64,000 nucleotides of DNA from Kudoa neothunni (lineage: Eukaryota; Cnidaria), in NCBI GenBank assembly GCA_964304625.1, contig OZ199839.1, positions 7,812,001 to 7,876,000 of the forward strand, in the 5' to 3' direction. The notes under the pieces are model-generated. The model saw nothing but the letters and a program-made list of their open reading frames with translations, made no database searches and was not told the origin of the DNA. Below are positions 50,261 to 61,403 of this stretch, in pieces. Made by a program: the position numbers and the translations under genes. The first letter of the stretch is position 1. Every line of letters begins with the position of its first letter.

Positions 50261-52542
50261 ATGAAGAGCATCACCTATTCAATAGGAATAATATTTATTT
50301 TTATTTGTGAATTCTTTTATTGTTACGATATTTTTTAATAGACTATAGCGAAGTCAACTCTGCAAACTGATGAAGGATCTTCACCATCACCTCAACCTCC
50401 AGCTGCTTCAACAAACTCTCTCACCTATAAAGTTGTGGAGCACGAGAGTAATATGAAAGTTCAATTAAAATTTACTGGCAGTGCTTATTCGGATTCTAAA
50501 CATTGTTATATTAAAAAATCAAACGTGGTTGGTGAAGCCTACGAAGAAATTAATTCATGTACTGGAGATGGCCGTACGAATCAAAATGGCAAATGTGTGA
50601 TGGCGTGCACTGGAGATCAAAATAAACTTAGTTTCGATATATTTTCTCCAAGGACTAAATATATTGCAGTTTTTGTAGCTGCTAGTTCCACAGAAGCCGC
50701 TGCAAAAACTACGGATGGAACAGTTTTTGGATTTGAAATACGTAATTTTCCTATATTAGAATATTCATATAAATTTTTTTAGCTTTATTGGTTAATCCAA
50801 AAGTGGCTATAAGCACTACGCACAATCAAAAATTGAAACTGTGTGCGAAAACTTGGATGGGTGCCGCATGCCCCATTTATTACAAGGATGTTAGATACGC
50901 CGAAGGAATTATTCTAAGTGATTGTACTTCAGATGATCATGATAATGAAGTCGAATTTGATTTGATGATTCCTCATTATGAAATGAAATGCTTGGGTTAT
51001 CCGAGTTTCTTTTATAAGCTTCAAAATAAATATACTTTAATGGAGACTGACGTTTACGTACCACAATATTATGTGAAATATAATAATAAAGAGAAAACCA
51101 AATACCTACTTAAATTTACAAATAAATTTCCTTTCGAAATTTGTCGATTTGGTATAAAAGAGGAATCAGCTACGATTACAGCTGAAGTTAAAAAAGATTA
51201 TGCTTCAAATTGTGGAGGAAGTGGTAAAGATTGCTATGCACCGTGCGATAATGTTGAGCTCACATTAACAAAATCAATAAGAGTGGTTCAAGTCTTGATA
51301 CAATCCAGACATTTTAAATTAGAAAAAACCGGATCTACTTATGATGGATATACACAGAAAAAATTTGGTACTTATTATGCATTGAGATTCCAAAAATATT
51401 AGCTATTTAGTTGTCACTGAAACTAATTCTGGTCAACCCGAAGCTAAACTAATATCAGCTCATACAGCTGCTAGCGTTACGTTAGATGTACGTCTGTTTA
51501 AACCAACTGATAATCCAAGGTTTTTGTCATGCACAGTAAAGTATTATGCTGCCAATAAGCCTAGGCCCGATACTGTCCATGAAAGAGCGAACTGTGACTC
51601 AGGAAATCAAAACTGCGTTGAAACGTGTGCTGAAACATTAACAATAACCCGACTCGATGGGGGAAAACCCTATATTCTTGAGATATCAGCTGCAGCGGTT
51701 CCAGGAGAACGCAATATTATTCCAGCACGTTTTAAAGAGCATATATTTTTCCGAACAAGTGAACTAACAAAATTCAAATTAATTGTAAATTAATATCTAG
51801 ATAATGCTGGTACATCAATATTCTCCAATGTAAACGCCACAATGCGTGAGACAAGTCTATCTATCAAAGCAATTTCTGGCGATGAAGAGATTACTAGAAA
51901 TGATATCACATGTGCCTACTACCTTAGTCCTCGAGGGAAGGATAGATATGTTTGTGCAATGTGCGTAAATAGTTATCCATGCAGAGGATATTGCAAAGAA
52001 TTTCAAAATATTGTGGGTTTAATTCCAGGAACCGAATATGATCTCAAGATTGTTGCACATAAAGATTATGGTTCCATAGTTCATCCAATAAGAACAGGTA
52101 TCAAATATATTAATAATCAAGTAATAATTATATTTTCAGCAATTCTAACACTTGCACTTGAACAAGAATTTTTGGACAAGGGCTTCAAAGTAATGGGCAC
52201 TTTGTCTACACCATATTCGGAAGCTATTTGTCATTATAAAGTAAAAGTAAAGAAAGGCGAATCTTTCGATATGGTTTATGAATGCCCAGTGTCATCTCCA
52301 TCAGATAGCATCGGAAATCCCTCTGTCAAATCAACACCCCTCAGAAGCGGAGTAGCCAGATCAGCCGGTCAACAATCAACAAATGTAACACCATCAACTA
52401 AAACTACAGTCTCATCATGTCAATCTCCACCATTGTGCAGCAGTATTATATTTAGTGAAGGATATGAAGCAGACAAAGAGTATCAAGTTTTAGTGACTGC
52501 TATAGGGAGGTCGGATGAAACCCCAATAAATATACCTAAAAG

Positions 52543-52579
<37 letters not shown>

Positions 52580-53252
52580 CAAGACTTTACAGTTTAAAAT
52601 TTATTGCGTAAATTTATTAATAAATAAAGGAAGCTAGAATTATAAAAATATTTATTGAATTTATCATTTGAATGTTTTTAGAACCCTTGCCTACACCACC
52701 TGAGGACCCTAACATGGTGATAACGATAGTGATTACACGTGATGATAAGATCCTGAATATTCAAACGACATTGCCTCCGGGGGTTGACCAAAATTCTTTA
52801 TGCAAATGGAAATTGACGAATTCGGAAGATCCATCAAATCCAATTGTACAAAAATGTATGGTAGTTGGTGAAGGTTGCAATGTGTTTCCTACCTGCAAGG
52901 AATTCACCATTTCCGATGTCGAAGATACAAACAACTATCACTTAGTCGTATATTATAGTGAGGATGAACGTATCTCTGGAACTGGGGAAATTAACAGAGG
53001 TAAACAATGTCATTTCTTTCAGCATTTTGATTTGTTATAATAGGTGAAATTTCGAACAAATCCACGTAAAGTTTAATTTTTAAAATCTCTTTCTAAATCT
53101 GTTTAGATCAAAAAGCACAATGTATTTTAATAATACAAGTGGTGGTTACGGTTTTAATTTTTCTATTTAGAATTGTTTATGTTATCGTTCCATTAGCTAT
53201 AGCCGTTATTGGAATAGGATTCTATTTCGGTTACTGGAAGAATAAAAGTTAG
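50261..53252 (+). CDS. Type I membrane protein with about seven tandem Cys-rich, FN3-like ectodomains; unknown family
   Basis: Eight exons (50261-50306, 50349-50741, 50783-51367, 51411-51758, 51801-52097, 52140-52541, 52682-52999, 53107-53252) join to 844 codons. Exon 1 encodes a signal-peptide-like start, MKSITYSIGIIFIFIS. Exons 2 and 4-7 each encode one domain of about 100-130 residues and exon 3 two. Shared features are an early C-x-aromatic, then C-x(4-13)-C-x(3)-C (CGGSGKDCYAPC, CDSGNQNCVETC, CVNSYPCRGYC, CMVVGEGCNVFPTC), then a strand such as PGTEYDLKIVAH or DKEYQVLVTAIG, as in fibronectin type III folds. Exon 8 gives the hydrophobic segment VYVIVPLAIAVIGIGFYFGY and a tail of a few residues (WKNKS). 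All seven introns are in phase 1, so whole-exon duplication keeps the frame. It is probably a surface receptor, adhesion protein or decoy. No catalytic motif is seen, and I do not recognise the family. Confidence 0.8.
52546..52577. repeat. (TA)n microsatellite in an intron of the ectodomain gene
   Basis: A run of about 16 TA units lies a few bases after the 5' splice site of intron 6 (52542-52681). It is likely to vary in length and could affect splicing of the domain encoded by exon 7. Confidence 0.9.
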
Positions 53253-56200
53253 ATATATTTTGATAAGAAAATTACTTAGCGTGGCTACAATCCTTTTCTT
53301 AGATTTGAATAATTACAATAATATGACCTTATTTTAACTATCATCTATTTATTAAATAAATGTATTTTTTATGAAACTCTCTAATTAAACAAACTTTCCT
53401 TGACTTCTTAAATAACTAAATTTAATTTATATTAATATCAAATATTTTGAACGATATTAAAAAAAATAAAAAAGTTTAGAATTATTAATATAACATTACA
53501 TAGATAAAATTGATATTCAATGTTAATAATTGTTTAGATTAAGCGTCGAATACCAAATATTTACTTGTTTATTTTAAGTTATTTTATATTTATGTGAAAT
53601 TCTGTCTGTAGTAACTTGTTCGTGATCACTTTCGTAAAAATTTTTAATTACTCTTAATATCATTAAATTTGATATTTATACGAATTCATAAAAAGGAAAG
53701 CAAATTCTAAAATTCTGTTTTATTCTCAGAAATACTAATTATAGGTGACTTTTATCCGTATTAAAGTGATTGGAGTTAATAAAAAAATATTAATAATACA
53801 TAACTAGAACATTTGATTTTTATTTTTTTATTTGGGGACAAAGTATCAGGATTCGAATGATTATTTTGTATTATTGTATCGCAATACGATCTCAGTCTTA
53901 CGACAAAATATTGATCGAAAAATATTTCTCCAATTAAATATGAAAATATTAAAGTTGTATTATAATATTTACTATTAGTAATAATTATTAATATTAATTA
54001 TTGATTTGAGCATGATGCGACTTTTCAACAATTAAATAAAGATGGACTTCAAAGAATAATTTTATTGATATTTTTGTGATTTTACGATAATTAGACTATT
54101 GAAAAGTTGGATTCGATGTTTAATTTGTCAGAATTCAATAAATATAACGCTGTGATTATTTCTAGGCATATTTCAGAGTTTATGTTAAAATTACAGAATA
54201 GACGAAATAATTGTTTAGCTTTATAATTTTTAGGACTTTTTCAATATTACTGTCTTTTAAAAATATTATCAGAATCTATTTTTTATCAGTTTGACTTATA
54301 TATCAATAACAAAAACTATTAGACATAATTTTTCAATTATACAAATTTCCCCTTAAATTATTTAAGCTACTAAGAATACTAAGAATGGCGAAATTTCCTC
54401 AATTTATTTATATTTATCTTCTTCAAATAAGAATATTTGTGGGTTAAAGCTAATCCGAGGGCATATCTGCGAGCACACAATGATTTATTATTATACATTA
54501 GTCGATCATTTGGTTGACTATGCTATTGAAAATTTTGCTGTAAGATTAAAAATTATAATTAATCTATACATATATTCACCTAAAAAATTGATTTTATATT
54601 AAATTGATGGATGTTGATTTTTTTTTAATTTAATTAAAAATTTCCTAAAGATAAAGTTAATGGAAATAAGCAAAAATGCGTCATTTAACTCTTTAGATAT
54701 AAGTATATACGAATAATCTGTGAATTTTATATTGAAAAATAGGATTCAACATTACAAAAATAAAAATGATGATAAGACTTAAACCTTACCCCTACTGCCT
54801 GCCAAAAAATTAAGTGTGTGCTCGCTCGAGTTATTTGTCGTACCCCACGAAAAATTTACCTTAATGAGTTTTAAATTCCCTAAAACTCCAAATAAATTAA
54901 ATAAACATATAAAAGTGTTCAATAAAGTTCAAATTAATTAGATTTTCCAGTTTCCTTAATGTAGAGAACGAGAATATTGGATTGGATTCGGTAAATGGGT
55001 CCCTAAGCCCGATGCGGTTAAAATACAGATAAAATTAAATCTACATGGAGTTTGTAAAAGAAAGTTTTCGTCATATAACGAATAAATCCCCGCGAGACGT
55101 ATACCTTCATATTATTAGGAGATATATTAATAGAAAATTTAATAATAACGTGCTAAAAAATTTGTTAAATCAAACTGGAGTCATGTAAACCGTTTAAAGA
55201 TCTTGATTTGTTGTTGCAACCACGCGCATCGTGCATAAACCCCCGCAGACATTAGCTATTAGCACCTTTGAAATGGTTGACCTTAATATGGACACAACCA
55301 TTTACGATTATGCCATTATGAGGATCTTATTTGATATTTTATATTCTGCCTTTAAATCTTTTTTTGGAGATAGTGACTGAAATGTCGACATTTTTTATCT
55401 ACATAGAATAACTTTTTTTCCATTAAGAAATTTCATCCCATTATCGTCAATTTTATGTACACACAACCGAACACTTTCGTTCTTAATTTTGTATATCTTC
55501 GTTTGTGTACTTCTCTATATTAATTATATAAAAATAAGGATGATACAATTCATTATTACTGAATGAGACATTGTGAATTAGACTTTGTACGGAAAATTTT
55601 CAGCCTAACTTTCATTTTCCTAGCTTTTAAATTGTGGTGAAAAATTATTGTTAACACAGATTCTTTTATGCTTTTCGTGTATTAATTGATAAAAAAACAT
55701 TGTTTTTTTTGCAGTTCCAACATCTCCACTGTAATATCTTCCCGGTTATTTGCTCGTTTCCCATGAAGAATGCATTCATCAGTTTTTATAAGATTACCTT
55801 CTTTGTCATATTTATCACTTTCTTCAATGTTTGATAGGCAGATGACGCGAATTTTGTTGAAACATTTGAACGGCATAAAATTGTCATTTAAATAATTTCC
55901 GCAACAACTTCATTCATCGACCAATAATAAATTAATCAAAATTATTGGTGTTTAGATGTCTGGGTCACTTTCTAATACTAGAAGACGAAGAAAAGATTCA
56001 ATTTTGGTTTTAAAGTCATTTTCACACTTAGAGAAGTCATAAAAGATATTATATAATAAATGTATACTTTCTGCGTAAACATTTGAGAGTGTTGCGTTTT
56101 TATTATACTTTTTGAATGCGTATAGACTCCAATGATCAATTCATAACAGCCCCCGAAAAACTAATTTATTTTTGTATGACACAAGTCAATATCTCCTAGG

Positions 56201-56779
56201 TTTATTTTAATGAAGCACAATGAATAATTGTTGGAGTGATTTAAAGTACATGCGTTGAAATATGCAGAAAGTAGAGATGTGTTAAATGTTTTATAAACAA
56301 ATGATGACCATCTTTATGCTTTAACTCGCTCGAATTGAAATTGGTCAGTATTCAGAAATTACTTTCATTGATTCATTCTGTGTTATTTTTATGCTTTATT
56401 GTAATAAATAGTTGTGGAATTATTTGAGGTTAAAACCTGTGGGAAAGTAGTTTTCCAGCTGTAGCAGGATTCTCCATGATGAAAAAATTAATCTGTTGTC
56501 TCATAGGGTTTGGTAAGCCGCAATTAATGATATCTTATGAGAAGTAAAGCGTGTTTTAAACTTGTAACAATTTACTAGGTTTATACAAAGTGGTAAACGA
56601 AATAAAATCGAGCCGATTAGGGTGATATTATTTGTTTCAAACTAGAAAAACAGACGTATGACAAGACGAAAAACGGATGCGTGTAACGAGGTCTTTTGTT
56701 ATTCAATCTATGAACTACGCATCTTGTTGTTCATAATAATCGTTATCGACAAAACTCCTCTAAAATGGTTTTACGAAAA
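53253..56779. other. AT-rich intergenic region
   Basis: The 3' end of the ectodomain gene lies at its left edge (an AATAAA within ttaaataaatg near 53350). A GC-richer patch at 54960-55020 with tgggtccctaagcccg followed by atgcggttaa resembles a piggyBac end at a TTAA site, without a partner. A minus-strand frame of 64 codons at 55682-55876 (ESDKYDKEGNLIKTDECILH) has no known relatives to me. It may belong to the fossil retroelement to its right. Confidence 0.35.
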
Positions 56780-57480
56780 GTCAATTTCCGGGAGGTATAT
56801 TTGAGCGAGGACGTTTTGAGGTTTTACGGTTGGTTGCCAAATTTTTTGATTGCCGATCTCTATAAGATAATGTGACTCTTGAATATTTCAACAGTTTCCA
56901 CAATTCTTCATGTTAATTTTGAGCCTTCATCTTTTACAATGACAATAACATTAACCTTTGATGCTCTACCGTTGTTCTTGTTAATATCAAGAACATCATT
57001 ATATTTCTCATTTATGATAAATAGATGTTCTCGTTTCCATTGATTATTAAATATAGATAATAACTTGCAATATCATATATCTACTATCAACTATATACAT
57101 AAAGCTGAAGTGTCCATGTGTGTCAAAATTTTCTTAAAATCACAATGTTTCAAAAAATTTTTAAATCGGTTTCACACCACTAAATGTCCCAAAAAATGTT
57201 TAAAAAATGATGATTTTGTCGATTCAAAGTTTGTTAAACGGATTACTTGAGTTCAACACTAAGATTAACACCTGTTATGTCATGGTAATGATCGGTTGAA
57301 GTTAACTTTCCTCCTTATATACCCTATCAAATGTAAATTTAGTGATAGCATCTGACTTTTTTATATAATGCTGACCTGCTCCTTTTGGTGTTTGCGCTAA
57401 TATACTCTCTATGTCGGGAGTTTTACGTATATTTGACTTGATAAACACATTTTGAAGGTTCTACTAATGGTTTTGGACAT
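56780..57480 (-). mobile_element. Fossil LTR-retroelement fragment (integrase C-terminal part, BEL/Pao- or Gypsy-like)
   Basis: On the minus strand about 56900-57060 encodes a stretch with FNNQWKREHLF followed by KVNVIVIVKDEGSKL. This resembles the W..EYL ... VGDVVLVKDE region at the end of LTR-retrotransposon integrases. The element is broken and old. No LTR pair was recognised, so both borders are approximate and the family is tentative. Confidence 0.35.
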
Positions 57481-59413
57481 GATAAAAAATCTATATATGT
57501 TTCATGTATATCGAATTAGTGAAGAACGTTAGAATTACATTGATTAAAGCAGTATAATGGAAATACTTTGTTTGTAGGTTCCATTGAAATCGTCTGCTAA
57601 GTTTAACATTACGTGATTAAATTCCGTATAGTCAGTGTATTTTTATTCCATTTTATTATTTACAATATTTTGGTTTATGTTGATGCGATTTGTGCACGTT
57701 TTCGAGAAAGAGCGAATTAAAGTTTATGTCGGGTCAAGGTATAATAATTTGAGTAATAAAAATCAATTTTCGTTGACATTCCTCTAGCTCCATATCTTTT
57801 TCTATTTATTTGTCTCCCCGAAACCGCGGTGCATAAACTTTCTGAGACGGGAAAAACAAATAACGTTTCAGATACCACTTTAAGGCAATATAAATAATTT
57901 TAGAATGCATACAAATATAACGCGGACCCTAAATTAGTTAAAGTTGGTGCCGGGCCACGAAATCGTTAGTTGAACGCCGGGGTTTGTATATCCCTGCACT
58001 GAAGTGATCAGAATTTAAATTTCAAAATCCAAGTCGTTAATTATGATGCTTTAATTCTTGTTGGTTTTACTGCTTCTATAGGTTAATTTGAAACATTAGT
58101 AGATTTTAGGAATGGAATTAAGAAACGTCTCTATGCGAAATCGTTCCCAAGCAACGCTGGGCAATTCGCTTTAGTTTTATAAGATTATCTCTCTTTATAT
58201 CATAGTCGAATGAATCTAATTCATTCTTTCTTTTTAATGTTTTTAAATAATTAGGGTTCTCATTTAGGTTATAAATTCAGAGATAATTTGGTGTTATTGG
58301 TTTTATCATAAAACCAACATCAGTATAAGAGGTCTATTTTTGATAAAACGTTCAGTTTTTGATTAACAGAGTTGGTAATCGATAGTTTAACACTTTTTTG
58401 TTAATGGACGCCTGAAAGCAATTTTTTAACGTTCCCAATCTATCTTTCATAAACCCCACCCTTCCAGGGAGCAAAAGAAGGTGTAAACTTCCAAGAAGCT
58501 TCATTTTTGATGAGATAATATTTAATAAAGGCACCAGCCAATGAAAAATATGTAGCGTTGCGAAAGATCGTTTCCGTCGATCGTCCTCTACGGAAAATAA
58601 ACCTTCTGTGACCAAGAAAAAATTCTTCAGTTGATAAATTGTATATTTTATAATAAAGTTAACCTTATTGCACAAAACTGGATGTATTACATATAATTTT
58701 TCGAGCTATTTGATTAAAAAATTTTAAAAAATATCATAATTTTTTGTTATATTTAAAACTTAATTTATTCATTGAGAATTATTTATACCGCGTCAAATTT
58801 ACAAAGAAAATCCTAATCTAATATTAGAATACATCCCGGAAAAATCATTTTTCTTTATTAAATTAATATATTGTTAGTTTCTGTGATTCAATGATTTGTG
58901 GAAATATGTACTTATTTCGCTAGATTATAATTTTTCGTTATTTTATCTCCTAAAAGTATTACTCCAATATAAAGGAAGATTATAATTTAAAATAATTTTT
59001 TTTGTTTTTATTGAACTTTCTGTATTGCATGTGATGTGTTAATGTTGATTTCTCTACAATAATTGAATAATATAAATAATTGAATATTAACGAAACCATA
59101 TTTGTTTGTTATTTGAATAAAAATAATGAAGAAATTAAACATATGTATACGTTTAAGTTTGTTATCTATTTAATTAAGCTTCCAGCCACTATCCACATCT
59201 AGTAACATTATATCCGTACCTCACCTCAAATAATTGCTGAGTGCTGATTTACACCAGTTACAATTTATGGCAAGAGAGATTATCACACTGTTACACCCCT
59301 AATCGTAAATATTTATAAGATGACGCGTTGGTGAGAAATAGATATTAACGATAATACTGTAACAACTGGCAAAAGAACTATTATCAACAAGGATATTTCT
59401 TTAGTAATACACG
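57481..59413. other. 5' flank of sugar transporter gene 2, probably transposon debris
   Basis: A minus-strand frame of 107 codons (58352-58675) has a balanced composition, for example VEDDRRKRSFATLHIFHW, but no family I recognise and no splice partners. GC-richer words near 57820 and 57950-57995 suggest element ends. No promoter element could be assigned for the transporter gene. Confidence 0.3.
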
Positions 59414-61403
59414 ATGGCAGGAAAAAATTTGGATAATATCCAAGACCACGATACACGGGGTAATCGAGTGTTCTTTATTTAAAATATTGATTTCAATCAA
59501 ATAAATCCCGAACAACATATAGAATCAGTTGAAGAAATCTCTTCCATAGGTGGTGTAGATCCCAAGGATGTACTAGTTGGTAAATAATGCACTAACCAAC
59601 ACTCCTGAAATCATTAAAATGCCGTATAGTTAGTACGCTTCCAAATACGCCTCAGGATACTTACGATCATCCCGTCGAAGATCATGATACATCAGCCAAT
59701 GCTGCCGATGAGCACCCTTCCAGTCGCAGAGTCAAGAAAGCATCGATAGGAAAGTTATTCTGGATGACATTGTTACTACTCGGTCCATTCCTTATGGGGA
59801 TAACTATATCCATTGGAGATGATCAATCTGTATGTGTTGTGTCTACTTATGGATTCATTATATCGATGCGAATTAATGCTTACCTAATAGATAATAATGT
59901 CAGCATTTAATTTAACAGGTTACACCCCTAGAAATTTGTACACGCTTAATTGTGTCTATCCAATATGTGGTATACTTGGATCGTTGTTTAGCGCAATGGC
60001 ATCAAATGTGTGTGGAAGGTTGCTGTTAACGTGATACAATAATTGTGAGATTTTTGTAGACGATACACCACACTGTTCTCATCCCAATTGGTTATTATAT
60101 CGTGTTGTTTGATTTTTATTTCTTATCAAACTTCCCTCACTTTATTATATGTTTCGAGGGGGATCGATGGATTTGCAGTTAGCTCACTGATTGTTTCATC
60201 GACCGTTTGGATGATGGAAGTTGTTCCAGCCCGCAGCTTGAAATTTTACAAAGTGTTTATACAGGTTTCTATCAACCTGGGTATTCTAACAATTAATGCG
60301 ATTGATTTTCCTCTGAAAAAACACAAAACCTGGGACTTAATTTGCTTTGTGCCGGTAGCGTTTGGTATACTGCTATCTGTGGCAACATTTTTTGTTTTTG
60401 AAAGTCACAAGTTTATATATGTTCGCACCAAAAACATAGAGCTAACTAGGAATGCGTTGGAAAATTTACGAGGGACATCCAATGTTGATTGGGAATTGGA
60501 AAGAGTTATTGGCGAGATAGAAAACCAAAAGGATGCCACCAACATTCACATCGAAAAGTTTCTATCAAACAAACGCTACGTTGCTTGTGTGGCTAGTTGG
60601 TGTATAGTGAGCTTTTTCAAGCATACTTCTGGAATCAATGTGTTCATTGGTTTTACTCGTTATTTTTTGAGTGATGACGAATCTACTATCCAAGCATATG
60701 TGGCTATTATAGTAGGATGTGTTGCATTTTTTAGTTCGGTTTGGTTTGTATGTTTATGTTTTTTTCAGTTTTTCGGACGATTGAGTGTCACTCATTCATA
60801 AATTTATATTTAGTACGGATGGAATGTATACGCTCCTAGAAAAATACAAATCGAATTGTCATTTGTATTACTAACTGTGGTGTGTGCTGTGACATCGATT
60901 GCTTGTGCATGGGATATTTCGTATATTGGCTTGGTAGCATTTACATCTTTATTTATTAGTGCGTTTCAGCTAGGCATAGGTGTGTGAGATAGCTTAAAAT
61001 TTTTGTTGTAATTTTATCTTAAATGTTCTATAGGACCAACAACCTGGTATATCTGTCAAGAAATATTTCCGTCCAATTATTTGGCCGTGGCACAAGGTTT
61101 CTTGGCAATGTTTGGATGGATTGGTGATTCTCTTATCTATTTAATTCTACCGAGTTTATACGTATATTATGTTGCTTACACCCCATTGCGTTAACCTATT
61201 CGAGATTTTAGCTTAAGCTTGATACCCGTACGTTCTACGTATTTACAGCAATCAATTTGGTGGCAGTGATCTTTGTTTCTTTAATTATCGAAGAAACGTT
61301 ACATAAACCTATTCAAGAAATTCAACAAGCTTACTTACGCCGATGGCAACACGTTTGTTTTGGGCTAAATATTGGCATCCATGTGACCGATTTTGGTTTC
61401 TAA
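59414..61403 (+). CDS. SLC2-type sugar transporter-like protein 2, altered binding motif
   Basis: Eight exons (59414-59459, 59523-59579, 59630-59838, 59891-60018, 60060-60747, 60814-60979, 61034-61161, 61212-61403) join to 537 codons; introns are 41-66 nt. The order of signatures follows transporter 1: ASNVCGRRY (loop 2-3), SRGIDGFAVSS, FESHKFIYVRTK, FKHTSGINVF (helix 7), YAPRKIQIEL, LGIGPTTWYICQEIFP and IEETLHKP. The 128-nt exon after GPG/GIG and the intron after the first helix match those of transporter 1, so the two are paralogues. The helix 7 pair QQ is replaced by KH, and PES by FES. These residues contact sugar in GLUTs, so substrate or mechanism has probably changed. The N-terminus has about 80 polar residues. 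Confidence 0.85.

Noticed and set aside
53107-53252. A further intron inside the last exon of the ectodomain gene (donor at gtggtt, acceptor at tatttag)
   Set aside because: Removing it destroys the hydrophobic segment and the frame to the stop, whereas reading through gives a membrane span and a clean end.
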